From: Leucobacter musarum subsp. musarum
GTDB taxonomy: Bacteria; Actinomycetota; Actinomycetes; Actinomycetales; Microbacteriaceae
Length of the DNA: 64,000 nt
Direction of reading: 5' to 3'
NCBI RefSeq assembly: GCF_001273845.1
Contig: NZ_JHBW01000087.1
Location: 434,001-498,000, forward strand
This document shows, one piece after another, positions 18,352 to 26,758 of the stretch (within the stretch, counting starts at the first letter, position 1; each line of letters starts with the position of its first letter). The notes below the pieces were generated by a model. The model searched no databases and was not told where the DNA came from. It saw only the letters and a list, made by a program, of their open reading frames with translations. A program made the position numbers and the translations under genes.

Positions 18352-19359
18352 TCACTCCACGGGCGACCAGACGTGCACGTTCACGTGCGTTTCGGGCTCG
18401 CAGCGACGCCATTCAACCGCAGCGGTTTCGGGTACAGCGGCCGACCCGAGCCAGTACGTGGTGTCCGGATCCCACCCCGCGATCACACTCGCGGTGTGCT
18501 CGTCGCACGCGATCACGGTCCCAGCGCTGCGCAAGTATCCGGCCACGCTGAGATGCACGGCGTCCCAGTCCGCCGCAACCGCACGCCAGTTCGGCATCAC
18601 CCATGCCCCGCGGCGCCCGGTCGTCTCGCGCCAATCCCACTGCTTCTGCAGCGTGACGTCTGTGGGGTACCGGCGGCAGAGGTCGGCCCAGTGCTCCGCG
18701 CGGTCGATCCGGAACACCCGAGCACCATCTGCCACGCGCACGGCTCGCACTTCGGCGATTTCGGGGCCGTGCGAATCCTCTTTCAGGTGCAGTTGCACGG
18801 GCCCGAAGCGCGGGATCTCGCTCGTCGTGCGTACGAGCCCCCACGGCGGCTTCGACCACCAGTGATTGGAATGACCATCGGGCAACTCGTGCAGTTCTGA
18901 TCGAGCGCGCTGCTCCCAGTACCTGGTCTCGTTCTCCCAGGCGATCAGCGCCGCGAGCGCGCTCTCGGGTGGGGCGAGAGGCGACGGCGCTTCCTCCGGT
19001 TCGGTTTCGTGCGCGATCCACTCGGTCTCGACGTCGTGCGCCGCTCCCACCGGTCGTTCCCACCATTCCGCGGCTTCGGACGACACGATGGCGCGCGCGA
19101 ATCGCAAGAGGCCGGGGCGGGCTTCCGGCATCGCCGCGAACACGTCGTGCCCGTCTGGCGGCTGCCAGTAGCGCGCCGAATCTACCGACTCGATCAACGC
19201 CTCGAGCAGCAGTTCTGGGGTCAGCGGAATCAAGGGCACTCGCTCTAAGGCGTCAATCCGCCGAACGTTCGGCTCTGCCGAGCCGGGTGCACACAACATG
19301 GCCACCTCGAGGCACACGCGACGCCCCCGGGGGCCTTCGAGCAGCTCCTCGGGAGTCAC
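18352..19359 (-). CDS. Uncharacterised protein between smc and ftsY
   Basis: 335 aa, cytoplasmic, no signal peptide or membrane helix, rich in tryptophan and acidic residues. No named domain is recognised. The C-terminal half contains RKYP-like and tryptophan-rich blocks (QKQWDWRETTGRRGAW) that look structural rather than catalytic. GTG at 19359 starts 3 bp after the smc stop, so it is probably cotranscribed with smc. No function is proposed. Confidence 0.7.
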   Translation of the reverse strand: MTPEELLEGPRGRRVCLEVAMLCAPGSAEPNVRRIDALERVPLIPLTPELLLEALIESVDSARYWQPPDGHDVFAAMPEARPGLLRFARAIVSSEAAEWWERPVGAAHDVETEWIAHETEPEEAPSPLAPPESALAALIAWENETRYWEQRARSELHELPDGHSNHWWSKPPWGLVRTTSEIPRFGPVQLHLKEDSHGPEIAEVRAVRVADGARVFRIDRAEHWADLCRRYPTDVTLQKQWDWRETTGRRGAWVMPNWRAVAADWDAVHLSVAGYLRSAGTVIACDEHTASVIAGWDPDTTYWLGSAAVPETAAVEWRRCEPETHVNVHVWSPVE

Positions 19360-19362
19360 GGA

Positions 19363-22300
19363 TCAGTCCTCTTCGCGGCCGACCCGCTGGCCGACGACGG
19401 CGGAGATGCCGTCCTGACGCATCGAGACGCCGTAGAGCGCGTCGGCGATCTCCATCGTGCGCTTCTGGTGGGTGATGATAATGAGCTGCGAATTCTCGCG
19501 GAGCCGTTCGAAGACCTGCAATAGACGGCCAAGGTTCGCGTCGTCGAGCGCGGCCTCCACCTCGTCCACGATGTAGAACGGGCTCGGTCGGGCCTGGAAT
19601 ATCGCCATCAGCCACGCCACCGCCGCGAGCGAGCGCTCGCCGCCCGAGAGCAGCGACATGCGCTCGACCTTTTTGCCGGCGGGTCGCACCGCGATGTCGA
19701 TGCCGGTGTTCAGCAAGTCGTCGGGGTTGCTCAGCGCGATCTCGCCGGATCCACCGGGGAACAGGATCGGGAACACCTCGGCGAAGGCCACCCGGGTGTC
19801 TTCGAACGCCGCAGCGAAGATGCCCTGCATCTTCTCGTCGAGGTCGGCGATGATCGCCATGAGGTCGGTGCGCGTCTTCGCGAGGTCCTGCAGTTGCGCC
19901 GTGAGGAAGCTGTGACGCTGTTCGAGCGCCGCGAATTCTTCGAGCGCGAGCGGGTTGATGCGCCCAAGCTCGGCGAGGCGGCGCTCGGCCTTTGCGAGCC
20001 GCCGCTCCTGTTCGGCGCGCACGAAGGGAACCGTGCGTATCGGCTGCGCGGCTTCAGATGCATCCGACGCGGTCTCCACGGAGACTGCGTCCGACAATTC
20101 GTCGGATCGCTCCCCCGCAGCATCGAGTCCGAGTTCGGCGGCGAGCTGCGCCTCGAGATCATTCGCGTACGCAGGCGCTTCCGACGGTGCATCGGAACGC
20201 GCGGTCGCAGGTGCGGCCACGGGTTCCCCCGTATCGATCGGCACGGCGACTTCAGGGCCGTACTCCGCGATCAGCACGTCCTCGACCAGTCCCAGCTCAT
20301 TACCGGAGCGCTCGAGCAGCGCAGATAGCTGCAGCTTGCGCTCATAACTCTTCAGTTCGGCGCCGTGCACGCGCTCGGTGAGCGTTTGCAGCTTCTGTCG
20401 CACGGCGGATTCCTCCGAGCGCAGCAGGGTGAGTTCTTGGCTGTGGCGCGCACGCTCCTGCTCGGCCTGCTGCTGCGCAATGCGCGCCTCGGCCAACGAA
20501 CGATCGCAGGCGTCGAGGATCGCGGGAAGCAGTGCGGCGACGCGCTCTGCCTGCGCCACCTGCCGCGCGCGCAGCACCGCTCGGCGGGCGGCTTCGTCGG
20601 CAGCGCGTCGTTCAGCCTCGAACTGCTCGGCGAGCGTTGCGCGCTGCGCTGCCGCGGCGCGCGCCCGTTCGCGCGCGGTTTCCAGTGCGAGGCGAGCTTC
20701 GAGCTCCGCTGCGCGGGCGCGCTCGACGTCAGCCCAGACGCCCTCGCGCTGACTGGCGTCGAGCATGGGCCGGGGTTTCGACGATGCCTCAGCATGGGCA
20801 TGGACTGCCCGCTCCGCCTCCGCCGTTGCGCCGGTCGCAGACTCGGCCACCGACGCGAGCGCCTGGCGGGCACGCTCGGCTTCGGCCACCGCCGACTCGG
20901 CGCGCGCCGAGAGACGATTGCGCTCTTGGGAGACCGCGGCAAGGCGAGCGTCAGCGGCTCGGAGGTCGGAGAACGCCTCCTGCGCGTCGCTCTTCGCGCG
21001 GTTCGAGGCCGCTCGCAGTTCCGCGAGCTCGGCTTCGCGCTCTGCGACCGACTCGGCAACCGCGGCGCGCTGCTGCTCGGCCTGTTCGAGTTCCGCCGTG
21101 AGTTCGATGCGTGAAGGAGCCTGCCCCGACCCGCCGCTCAGCGTGTGCGCCGTGACGACATCGCCGGCTGAGGTCACCACGGTGAACCCGCCCGACGGCC
21201 AGTGCGCATGCAGAGCTTCGGCCGTCGTGATCGCACCGTCGAGATCAGCAGCGATGTAGCTGCGCTCGAGGAGTCCACGCACCCCTGCGGGGGCGTCGAT
21301 GAGCGCGTCGATTGCGCGCGTCGCACCAGCAACTGTCGGCGCGTCGTGGGTGCTCAACTCAGCCGCATCGGATCCACGGCCCGCGGCGCCTGCGATCACG
21401 GCCCGCAACCGGCCGAGGTCCTGCGTTCGAGCCGACGCTACGGCGCGCCCCGCGGCCGCTGCCGTATCGGCGACGAGGGCGTCCGCAAACGAGCCGAGCG
21501 CCGCAGCGATCGCGGCTTCCGACCCTTCCGCGACGCGCACGTGGTCGGCCACCCGACCCACAATGCCCTCGGGGGCGTCGCTCAAGAGCGCTCCCGACGC
21601 ATCGCGACGATCAAGCGACCGGGTCAGCGCGCTGACACGCGCCTCCAAACCCGCAAGTTCCTGTTCCAGTTGGTGCAGGTGCTCCCGCACCGCGTCGCGC
21701 TGCTGCTCTGCAGCGGCTTGTCGTTCCTGCGCAGCCCGATACGCCGCGTCGCGATCTTCGCCCGACTGTTCATCGCCCGAATCGTCGGCTAGGTCCTCGC
21801 GCTCCTCGAACCCGGTGAGCGCGAGCCGCGCCTCCTCAGCGCGGGCCTCGGCGCCGGCGACCGCCGCCTCGCGCCGTTCGACCTCCTGTGCGACGGTCGC
21901 GCGCTTCTGCTCTGCGGCTTCAGCGCGCCCGCGCAACTGCGAGAGCTGCAGATCGTGCTTCGACACGAGTTCGCTCTGCGCGGCGATGTGCTCGTCGATG
22001 GCGTCGAGCGATTGCTGCGCCGTGCGCGTCGCCGACTGCGCCCGCTGCCATGCAGCTTCCGTCTCCGGAACCAAGCTCTCGAGCCGGGCGGCCTCCTCGC
22101 CGGCCTCCTCAACCGAGGCACGCGAGAGTCGTGTCGACTGCTCGGGCGCCTCTGCCTGCGTCGCCAGGAAGGTCAGTCGCTGCTGCGTCTGAGCGTAGAG
22201 CCCGCGCAATTTCGATTGCACCGATTCGAGGCCGATCGTCACGCGTCGAGCCGCATCGAGCTCGTCGCTCTGCTGCTCGTGCTCGAGACGTTGAATGCGC

Positions 22301-23100
22301 AGCTGCTTCTGCTCGACCTGCTCTTGCAGCACGATGCGTTCGGAGTGCTGCTCCGACTCATCGCGCGCAAGCCCATCGAGCTCGGCGCGCAGGCGGTGCA
22401 CATCGTCGGCGAGCAGACGCGCCTTCGCGTCGCGCACCTCGGCGGCGATGCCCTGCGCCGCACGCGCCACTTCAGCCTGCCGGCCGAGCGGCTTCAACTG
22501 GCGACGAATCTCACCGGCCAGATCGTTCAGACGCGTGAGGTTCGTCTCCATGGCCTCGAGCTTGCGCAGCGTGCGCTCTTTGCGCCGCCGGTGCTTCAGA
22601 ATGCCCGCGGCCTCTTCGATGAACCCCCGGCGATCCTCCGCCGTCGCGCGCAATACGGCATCGAGCTGCCCCTGGCCGACGATGACGTGCATCTCGCGCC
22701 CGAGACCCGAATCGCTCAGCAGCTCCTGCACGTCGAGCAACCGGCACGACTCGCCATTGATCGCGTACTCGCTCGAGCCGTTACGGAACAGCGTGCGGCT
22801 GATCGTGACTTCGGTGTATTCGATCGGCAGTGCGCCATCAGCATTGTCGATGGTGAGCTTCACCTCGGCCCGCCCCAGTGGGCCGCGCGTCGAGGTGCCG
22901 GCGAAGATAACGTCTTCCATCTTTCCGCCGCGCAGCGTCTTCGCGCCCTGCTCGCCCATCACCCAGGCGAGCGCATCGACGACGTTCGACTTGCCCGATC
23001 CGTTCGGACCGACGATTGCGGTGACCCCGGGCTCGAACTGGAATGTGGTCGGCTGTGCAAAGGACTTGAAGCCCTTGAGCGTGAGGCTCTTGAGATGCAC
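19363..23100 (-). CDS. smc: Chromosome segregation protein SMC
   Basis: ATP-driven DNA-loop extruder of the bacterial condensin complex with ScpA/ScpB, 1245 aa. The N-terminal head carries Walker A GPNGSGKSN (residues 32-40). Long coiled coils flank a hinge (about 505-660, with EGIVGRVADHV and GGFTVVTSAGDVVTAHTLSGG). The C-terminal head has the signature LLSGGERSLAAVA and Walker B PFYIVDEVEAALDDAN. An alanine-, glutamate- and serine-rich insert of about 90 residues interrupts the C-terminal coil just before the head (around 20040-20280). ATG at 23100 matches the usual MHLKSLTLKGFKSFA start. Confidence 0.97.
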   Translation of the reverse strand: MHLKSLTLKGFKSFAQPTTFQFEPGVTAIVGPNGSGKSNVVDALAWVMGEQGAKTLRGGKMEDVIFAGTSTRGPLGRAEVKLTIDNADGALPIEYTEVTISRTLFRNGSSEYAINGESCRLLDVQELLSDSGLGREMHVIVGQGQLDAVLRATAEDRRGFIEEAAGILKHRRRKERTLRKLEAMETNLTRLNDLAGEIRRQLKPLGRQAEVARAAQGIAAEVRDAKARLLADDVHRLRAELDGLARDESEQHSERIVLQEQVEQKQLRIQRLEHEQQSDELDAARRVTIGLESVQSKLRGLYAQTQQRLTFLATQAEAPEQSTRLSRASVEEAGEEAARLESLVPETEAAWQRAQSATRTAQQSLDAIDEHIAAQSELVSKHDLQLSQLRGRAEAAEQKRATVAQEVERREAAVAGAEARAEEARLALTGFEEREDLADDSGDEQSGEDRDAAYRAAQERQAAAEQQRDAVREHLHQLEQELAGLEARVSALTRSLDRRDASGALLSDAPEGIVGRVADHVRVAEGSEAAIAAALGSFADALVADTAAAAGRAVASARTQDLGRLRAVIAGAAGRGSDAAELSTHDAPTVAGATRAIDALIDAPAGVRGLLERSYIAADLDGAITTAEALHAHWPSGGFTVVTSAGDVVTAHTLSGGSGQAPSRIELTAELEQAEQQRAAVAESVAEREAELAELRAASNRAKSDAQEAFSDLRAADARLAAVSQERNRLSARAESAVAEAERARQALASVAESATGATAEAERAVHAHAEASSKPRPMLDASQREGVWADVERARAAELEARLALETARERARAAAAQRATLAEQFEAERRAADEAARRAVLRARQVAQAERVAALLPAILDACDRSLAEARIAQQQAEQERARHSQELTLLRSEESAVRQKLQTLTERVHGAELKSYERKLQLSALLERSGNELGLVEDVLIAEYGPEVAVPIDTGEPVAAPATARSDAPSEAPAYANDLEAQLAAELGLDAAGERSDELSDAVSVETASDASEAAQPIRTVPFVRAEQERRLAKAERRLAELGRINPLALEEFAALEQRHSFLTAQLQDLAKTRTDLMAIIADLDEKMQGIFAAAFEDTRVAFAEVFPILFPGGSGEIALSNPDDLLNTGIDIAVRPAGKKVERMSLLSGGERSLAAVAWLMAIFQARPSPFYIVDEVEAALDDANLGRLLQVFERLRENSQLIIITHQKRTMEIADALYGVSMRQDGISAVVGQRVGREED

Positions 23101-23203
23101 GCCGGTCCTTCCTCGTATCGTGAGCGCCGCACCCCCGCGCGGGCACTGAGTTCACCTTAAGGCAACCTGTGATCGGCCCGGCAGTGGCGCGCGGCGAGAG
23201 ATG

Positions 23204-23599
23204 TCAGATGGTGACGCCCACCGGGATGATCGTGCCGTCGGCGTCGCGGAAGCCGAAACCGAACGCGCGATCCGCGGCGATGTGCACGAACCAGGCTGCG
23301 CCCGCAAGCGCCACGTACACGAACCCACCGTTCACCCCGCCAGTGATGAAGAAGACGATGAGCCCGATGACGAGCAGCACAACCGGGGTGATCATGGTGT
23401 GCAGCGTGTTGTAGAGCCGCACCCGGCTCGGCTTCAGCCTGCCGCGTTCAGAGAATGCACCGAGCAGTGACACGTCAGGGCCAAGCCCGAAGACCAGTGC
23501 CACGATGACCGCAAGCGGGCCCAGGGCGATGCAGACGAGCACGATGACGGCGAACCAGACGGCGGCGCTCATGCCCCAGCTCAGACGCATGAAGTTCAT
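23204..23599 (-). CDS. DUF4260-like small membrane protein
   Basis: 131 aa with about four hydrophobic segments. The C-terminal motif WFVHIAADRAFGFGFRD resembles the conserved H-x-x-x-DR-x-x-GFG signature of DUF4260 membrane proteins. Function unknown. ATG at 23599 lies 6 nt after TAGAAT (23606-23611), a leaderless arrangement. It sits between smc and an unrelated divergent gene, so it is not part of the smc operon. Confidence 0.7.
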   Translation of the reverse strand: MNFMRLSWGMSAAVWFAVIVLVCIALGPLAVIVALVFGLGPDVSLLGAFSERGRLKPSRVRLYNTLHTMITPVVLLVIGLIVFFITGGVNGGFVYVALAGAAWFVHIAADRAFGFGFRDADGTIIPVGVTI

Positions 23600-23739
23600 A
23601 GGGCGATTCTACGGCCCCGCAATGGCCCAATCTGCCGAGTCACGGTGGCGACGCGGGCAGCGGCGAGCGCTGCGGCGAGCGCGATGCAGCATCGACTCAG
23701 GCACTGCCGCGAGTGCGGCGCGAGGAGTACCGTGGCGGT

Positions 23740-24258
23740 GTGCACCCCGACGATCTGCCTCCCGAGCCGCCGTCCGGCACGTTGATCGCGCGGCCAGAGC
23801 GCCGGTACGCGACGGGCCGCGGCACGGTCTGGGTGCGACGCGGTGCGCTGATCCTCACTGCCCTCACGGTGGTGGGCAGTCTCCTCGCGTATCCAGCGCT
23901 GCCCGATGCCATCCCGACGCATTTCGACAACGCTGGCCGCGCAGACGGGTACGGCCCGAAGTCGACGCTCCTCGTCGTGCTTGCGGCGCTTACCCTCATC
24001 GTGGTGATGCTCGCGATCGCATCGCACGTGCCCCGCCTGTTCACCTATCCCGTTCCCCTCACCGAGGAGAACGCCCAGCGCCTCTACCGCGCGGGCGAGC
24101 AGATGATCGTGTGGAAGACGGGCATCGTCGCGGTGATGCTGCTCGGTCTCGCACTCGCCGTGCTGATTCGGTTGCCGATCCTGGTCTTTGCGATTGCCGG
24201 GCTCGTGAGCCTCGTCGTCTCCCTCATTGTGGGGATCGTGCGCATGGTGCGGGTGTAG
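23740..24258 (+). CDS. DUF1648-type membrane protein (first copy)
   Basis: 172 aa membrane protein with about four helices. The segment YPALPDAIPTHFDNAGRADGYGPKS (about residues 50-74) carries the P-x-HF-x-x-x-G-x-x-D-x-x-G signature of DUF1648 proteins, some of which are linked to antimicrobial-peptide immunity (SdpI-like). GTG at 23740 lies 6 nt after TACCGT (23728-23733) and is preferred to an in-frame GTG at 23713. A second, divergent copy follows 29 bp downstream, so this looks like a tandem duplication. Confidence 0.72.
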   Translation: MHPDDLPPEPPSGTLIARPERRYATGRGTVWVRRGALILTALTVVGSLLAYPALPDAIPTHFDNAGRADGYGPKSTLLVVLAALTLIVVMLAIASHVPRLFTYPVPLTEENAQRLYRAGEQMIVWKTGIVAVMLLGLALAVLIRLPILVFAIAGLVSLVVSLIVGIVRMVRV

Positions 24259-24287
24259 CGGCAGTGCCATCCAGCTAGTGTGAACGC

Positions 24288-24809
24288 ATGAATTTCGCCC
24301 ATGACCCGAATTCCCTGGCATCCGAGGACGCAGCCGACCCCGCGGCATTTCGCGTCGGCCAGGCAACGGGGTGGGTGCGGCGTCTCGCTTACCTCTCTGC
24401 CGTCATCGCGGTGGGCAACGTCGCCACGCATCTGCACCGTCTCCCCCAGGAGATGCCGACGCATTTCGGCATCACCGGTGAACCAGACGCTTGGGGACCA
24501 CCTGGGGCAGCTATCGCGGGTATCGTACTCATCTCGACGCTCGCCGCAGTGTTTGCCTGGCTTTCGACTCGCCGCGTGCCACTGAACCTGCCGTTCCCCA
24601 TCCACGAAGGCAACGAAGCGCGAATACGCCGCACTGCGGGGCAAATGCTCGCGCAGATCGCCTTCGCGGCCGGCCTGCTCGCGGTCAGCATGTCGTACGC
24701 AGCGCTCCAACTGTGGAATACGAGCGCACTCACCCTCGGCGCTGTAGCGCTCATGGGCGGGTCGGTCACCGTCGGCATGATTCGGCTGTTCGCTCAGGGA
24801 TCCCGCTAG
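24288..24809 (+). CDS. DUF1648-type membrane protein (second copy)
   Basis: 173 aa. Its hydropathy pattern and the segment PQEMPTHFGITGEPDAWGPPG (about 53-73) match the gene before it and the DUF1648 signature, so the two are likely paralogues. Four hydrophobic segments. ATG at 24288 lies 6 nt after TAGTGT (24276-24281), so it may be transcribed on its own as a leaderless mRNA. Function unknown; an SdpI-like immunity or permeability role is possible but not shown. Confidence 0.72.
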   Translation: MNFAHDPNSLASEDAADPAAFRVGQATGWVRRLAYLSAVIAVGNVATHLHRLPQEMPTHFGITGEPDAWGPPGAAIAGIVLISTLAAVFAWLSTRRVPLNLPFPIHEGNEARIRRTAGQMLAQIAFAAGLLAVSMSYAALQLWNTSALTLGAVALMGGSVTVGMIRLFAQGSR

Positions 24810-24819
24810 CCTGAACCCC

Positions 24820-25731
24820 GTGAGCACGAACGACCAGACTGCAGCCCCGACATCCCTGCGGGTACGTGACGCCGGCGAACACGATCTCGCGGCCATCACC
24901 GAGATCTACAACGATGCGGTACTCCACTCCACGGCGATCTGGAACGAGACCCCGGTCGACATCGAGAACCGACGTGCATGGATGCGCGATCGCGCGCGCT
25001 CCGGCTTTCCGATTCTGATCGCCGAACGCAGTGACGGCGGGGCGATCGCCTACGCGTCTTTCGGCGACTGGCGCCCATTCTCGGGGTATCGACAGACGGT
25101 CGAGCATTCCATCTACGTGCGCACCGATGTGCGTCACACGGGAGTCGGCGCACTGCTCATGGGCGAGCTCATCGCCCGGGCGCGGCTGCTCGGCAAGCAC
25201 GCGATGATCGCCGGCATCGATGCAACGAATGCCGCCTCCATCTACCTGCACGAGAAATTCGGATTCACGCGCGTCGGCACCTTCCCCGAGGTCGGCGCGA
25301 AGTTCGGCTCCTGGCTCGATCTCACGTGCATGGAGCTGCGACTCGATCACGCGGCCTCCCCCGCACCCATGACAGCAAACGGCACGAGCACGGCAGACGA
25401 CACCGACGACGCCGAGCGCACCCCCACCATCACCGAGGTACGCGCCGAGATCGACGACCTCGATCGCCGCATCGTCGATCTGATCGCGGAGCGTCAGCGC
25501 TGGGTCGTTCGCGCAGGATCGCTGAAGTCCGACGAATCCGCTGTACGCGCGCCTGCCCGCGTCGAGCAGGTCATCGAGAAAGTACGGGAACTCGCGCGCA
25601 CCGCGAGCGCCTCCCCCGACGTCGTCGAAGGGGCCTATCGTGCCCTCATCGCCGGGTTCATCGACCTCGAGCTACACACCCACCGCATCATGTCGCAGGA
25701 CGGCCAGAATCCCCAGACTGCGCAGCCGTAG
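24820..25731 (+). CDS. Fusion: GNAT acetyltransferase - chorismate mutase (AroQ class)
   Basis: 303 aa with two clear modules. Residues ~14-180 are a GNAT N-acetyltransferase of the phosphinothricin/methionine-sulfone type: IYNDAVLHSTAIWNE, VRHTGVGALLMGELI (acetyl-CoA loop), IAGIDATNAASIYLHEKFGF and FPEVGAKFGSWLDLT. A linker of about 25 residues rich in Thr and Asp follows. Residues ~202-292 are an AroQ-type chorismate mutase helix bundle (EIDDLDRRIVDLIAERQRWV, the usual lysine at LKSDE, and RAPARVEQVIEKVREL). The frame is continuous with no sign of a stop between modules. GTG at 24820 lies 7 nt after TAGCCT. The fusion is unusual; the mutase half may feed phenylalanine/tyrosine synthesis and the GNAT half may acetylate an amino-acid-like compound. 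Confidence 0.85.
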   Translation: MSTNDQTAAPTSLRVRDAGEHDLAAITEIYNDAVLHSTAIWNETPVDIENRRAWMRDRARSGFPILIAERSDGGAIAYASFGDWRPFSGYRQTVEHSIYVRTDVRHTGVGALLMGELIARARLLGKHAMIAGIDATNAASIYLHEKFGFTRVGTFPEVGAKFGSWLDLTCMELRLDHAASPAPMTANGTSTADDTDDAERTPTITEVRAEIDDLDRRIVDLIAERQRWVVRAGSLKSDESAVRAPARVEQVIEKVRELARTASASPDVVEGAYRALIAGFIDLELHTHRIMSQDGQNPQTAQP

Positions 25732-25978
25732 CCCCACTCGGCGGGCAACGCAGATAGGTCGGCTTGCCCGGGCCTCCGCGATCGACGCGGTGCGCACTCA
25801 TCGAGGCGCCACAGATCGGGCACTTCGGGTCCGCGGGGGCGATGTACGCCGGCTCGTTCGGGTCACCGAGCTGCGCGGTCCCCTCGAACTGATAGAAGAA
25901 TCGCCGCCAGGCCGCCCAGAAACCGGGCTGACCGTCCCACGGCGTCGCATGCCAGAGTCGTCGTTTTCGTTCGCGCAC
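25688..25978 (-). CDS. Small zinc-ribbon protein facing the OhrR-like gene
   Basis: 96 aa. A tryptophan-rich N-terminus (LWHATPWDGQPGFWAAWRRFFYQ) leads to a probable zinc site, CPICGASM then LRCP about 20 residues later (three cysteines in all). GTG at 25978 lies 7 nt after TACCAT on the minus strand, a leaderless layout. A longer in-frame start at 26032 would overlap the divergent regulator. Its 3' end overlaps the end of the GNAT-mutase fusion by 44 bp, tail to tail. The gene starts inside one operator-like palindrome, so it is probably controlled by the OhrR-like protein. Function unknown. Confidence 0.6.
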   Translation of the reverse strand: MRERKRRLWHATPWDGQPGFWAAWRRFFYQFEGTAQLGDPNEPAYIAPADPKCPICGASMSAHRVDRGGPGKPTYLRCPPSGATAAQSGDSGRPAT

Positions 25979-25986
25979 AAACGAAA
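25965..25986. promoter_or_regulatory. Operator-like palindrome 1
   Basis: Inverted repeat with 7-bp arms, TTTCGTT (25965-25971) and AACGAAA (25980-25986), covering the start codon of the zinc-ribbon gene. It has the same TTCGTT/AACGAA core as palindrome 2, whose centre is 29 bp away. Confidence 0.55.
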
Positions 25987-25994
25987 TGGTATCA

Positions 25995-26014
25995 CGTTCG
26001 TTCACGCACGAACG
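25995..26014. promoter_or_regulatory. Operator-like palindrome 2
   Basis: Perfect inverted repeat CGTTCGT (25995-26001) and ACGAACG (26008-26014) directly upstream of the -10 TAGAAT (26018-26023) of the OhrR-like gene. Position and symmetry fit autoregulation by a MarR-family dimer. Confidence 0.6.
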
Positions 26015-26030
26015 AGTTAGAATCGTCGGC

Positions 26031-26486
26031 ATGGCACAGCTTCCCGGCGATCCGCTCGAACTCGACCGTCAGGTGTGCTTCGCACTCGCCGTCGCGAACC
26101 GCAGCGTCATCGGGGTGTATCGCCCCATCCTTGAGCCACTGGGCCTCACACACCCGCAGTACCTCGTCATGCTGGCACTCTGGGGCGGCGAGCCGCTGCG
26201 ATTCGGAGAGATCGCCGAACTGCTCCATTTCGACCGCGCCTCACTCTCGCCCATCATCAAGCGGCTGGAACAGGCCGGGCTCATCGAACGCACACCGGTC
26301 GCGGAAGACGAGCGCACATTCACGCTCGCTCCGACCACGGCGGGCACCGCGCTTCGCGAACGCGCACTCGAAGTGCCTCCCGCCGTCGTCGATCGACTCG
26401 GCCTGCCCATCGAGCAGCTCGTCGCACTTCGCGATCAGCTGACGGGCATCATCGCCGCGGTCGAGCGCTCCGCGACTCGCGACTAA
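26031..26486 (+). CDS. OhrR-like MarR family regulator
   Basis: 151 aa winged-helix repressor. The N-terminal block LDRQVCFALAVANRSVIGVYRPILEPLGLTHPQYLVMLALW is strongly OhrR-like, with the peroxide-sensing Cys at residue 16 and Tyr30 conserved. The third usual Tyr of the sensing site (LTYPQY) is His41 here. The wing helix DRASLSPIIKRLEQAGLIER is intact. OhrR normally represses ohr (organic hydroperoxide reductase), but no ohr gene is next to it; a zinc-ribbon gene is instead divergent. ATG at 26031 lies 7 nt after TAGAAT, so leaderless. Confidence 0.85.
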   Translation: MAQLPGDPLELDRQVCFALAVANRSVIGVYRPILEPLGLTHPQYLVMLALWGGEPLRFGEIAELLHFDRASLSPIIKRLEQAGLIERTPVAEDERTFTLAPTTAGTALRERALEVPPAVVDRLGLPIEQLVALRDQLTGIIAAVERSATRD

Positions 26487-26628
26487 GCTCCCGCGCGCAC
26501 GCACCATCACTCCGGGCCGGCCCGCCCCGCCTCGCATCGCGCACCCCGCGAATCGCGCGAACCCCACGAACTGCGCCAGCCCCGCGAACCGCAGCGTTAC
26601 TGAATCGTTTCAGAATGTCATCACACCA

Positions 26629-26643
26629 AGGATAGGCTTACCT
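26629..26643 (+). promoter_or_regulatory. DtxR/IdeR-type iron box
   Basis: The 15-mer AGGATAGGCTTACCT agrees with the core of the DtxR consensus (AGGTTAGGCTAACCT) at 13 of 15 positions and is nearly symmetrical. It lies 116 bp before the surface-protein start, in the 272-bp gap 26487-26758, and probably overlaps the promoter. Iron-replete DtxR would repress the gene. The rest of the gap holds C-rich repeats of CCCCGCGAA type (26540-26590) and an imperfect palindrome CTGAATCGTTTCAG near 26600. Confidence 0.6.
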
Positions 26644-26758
26644 CGGCAACCTCCGATGATTGCGTTCTGCGTAATCTCAGGTGCTCTTCTGTGTTGATCA
26701 CTCCACGCGCCGACTCGCGAACAGCTCTCGATTCGGCGCGCCGAAAGGATGCAATCCC

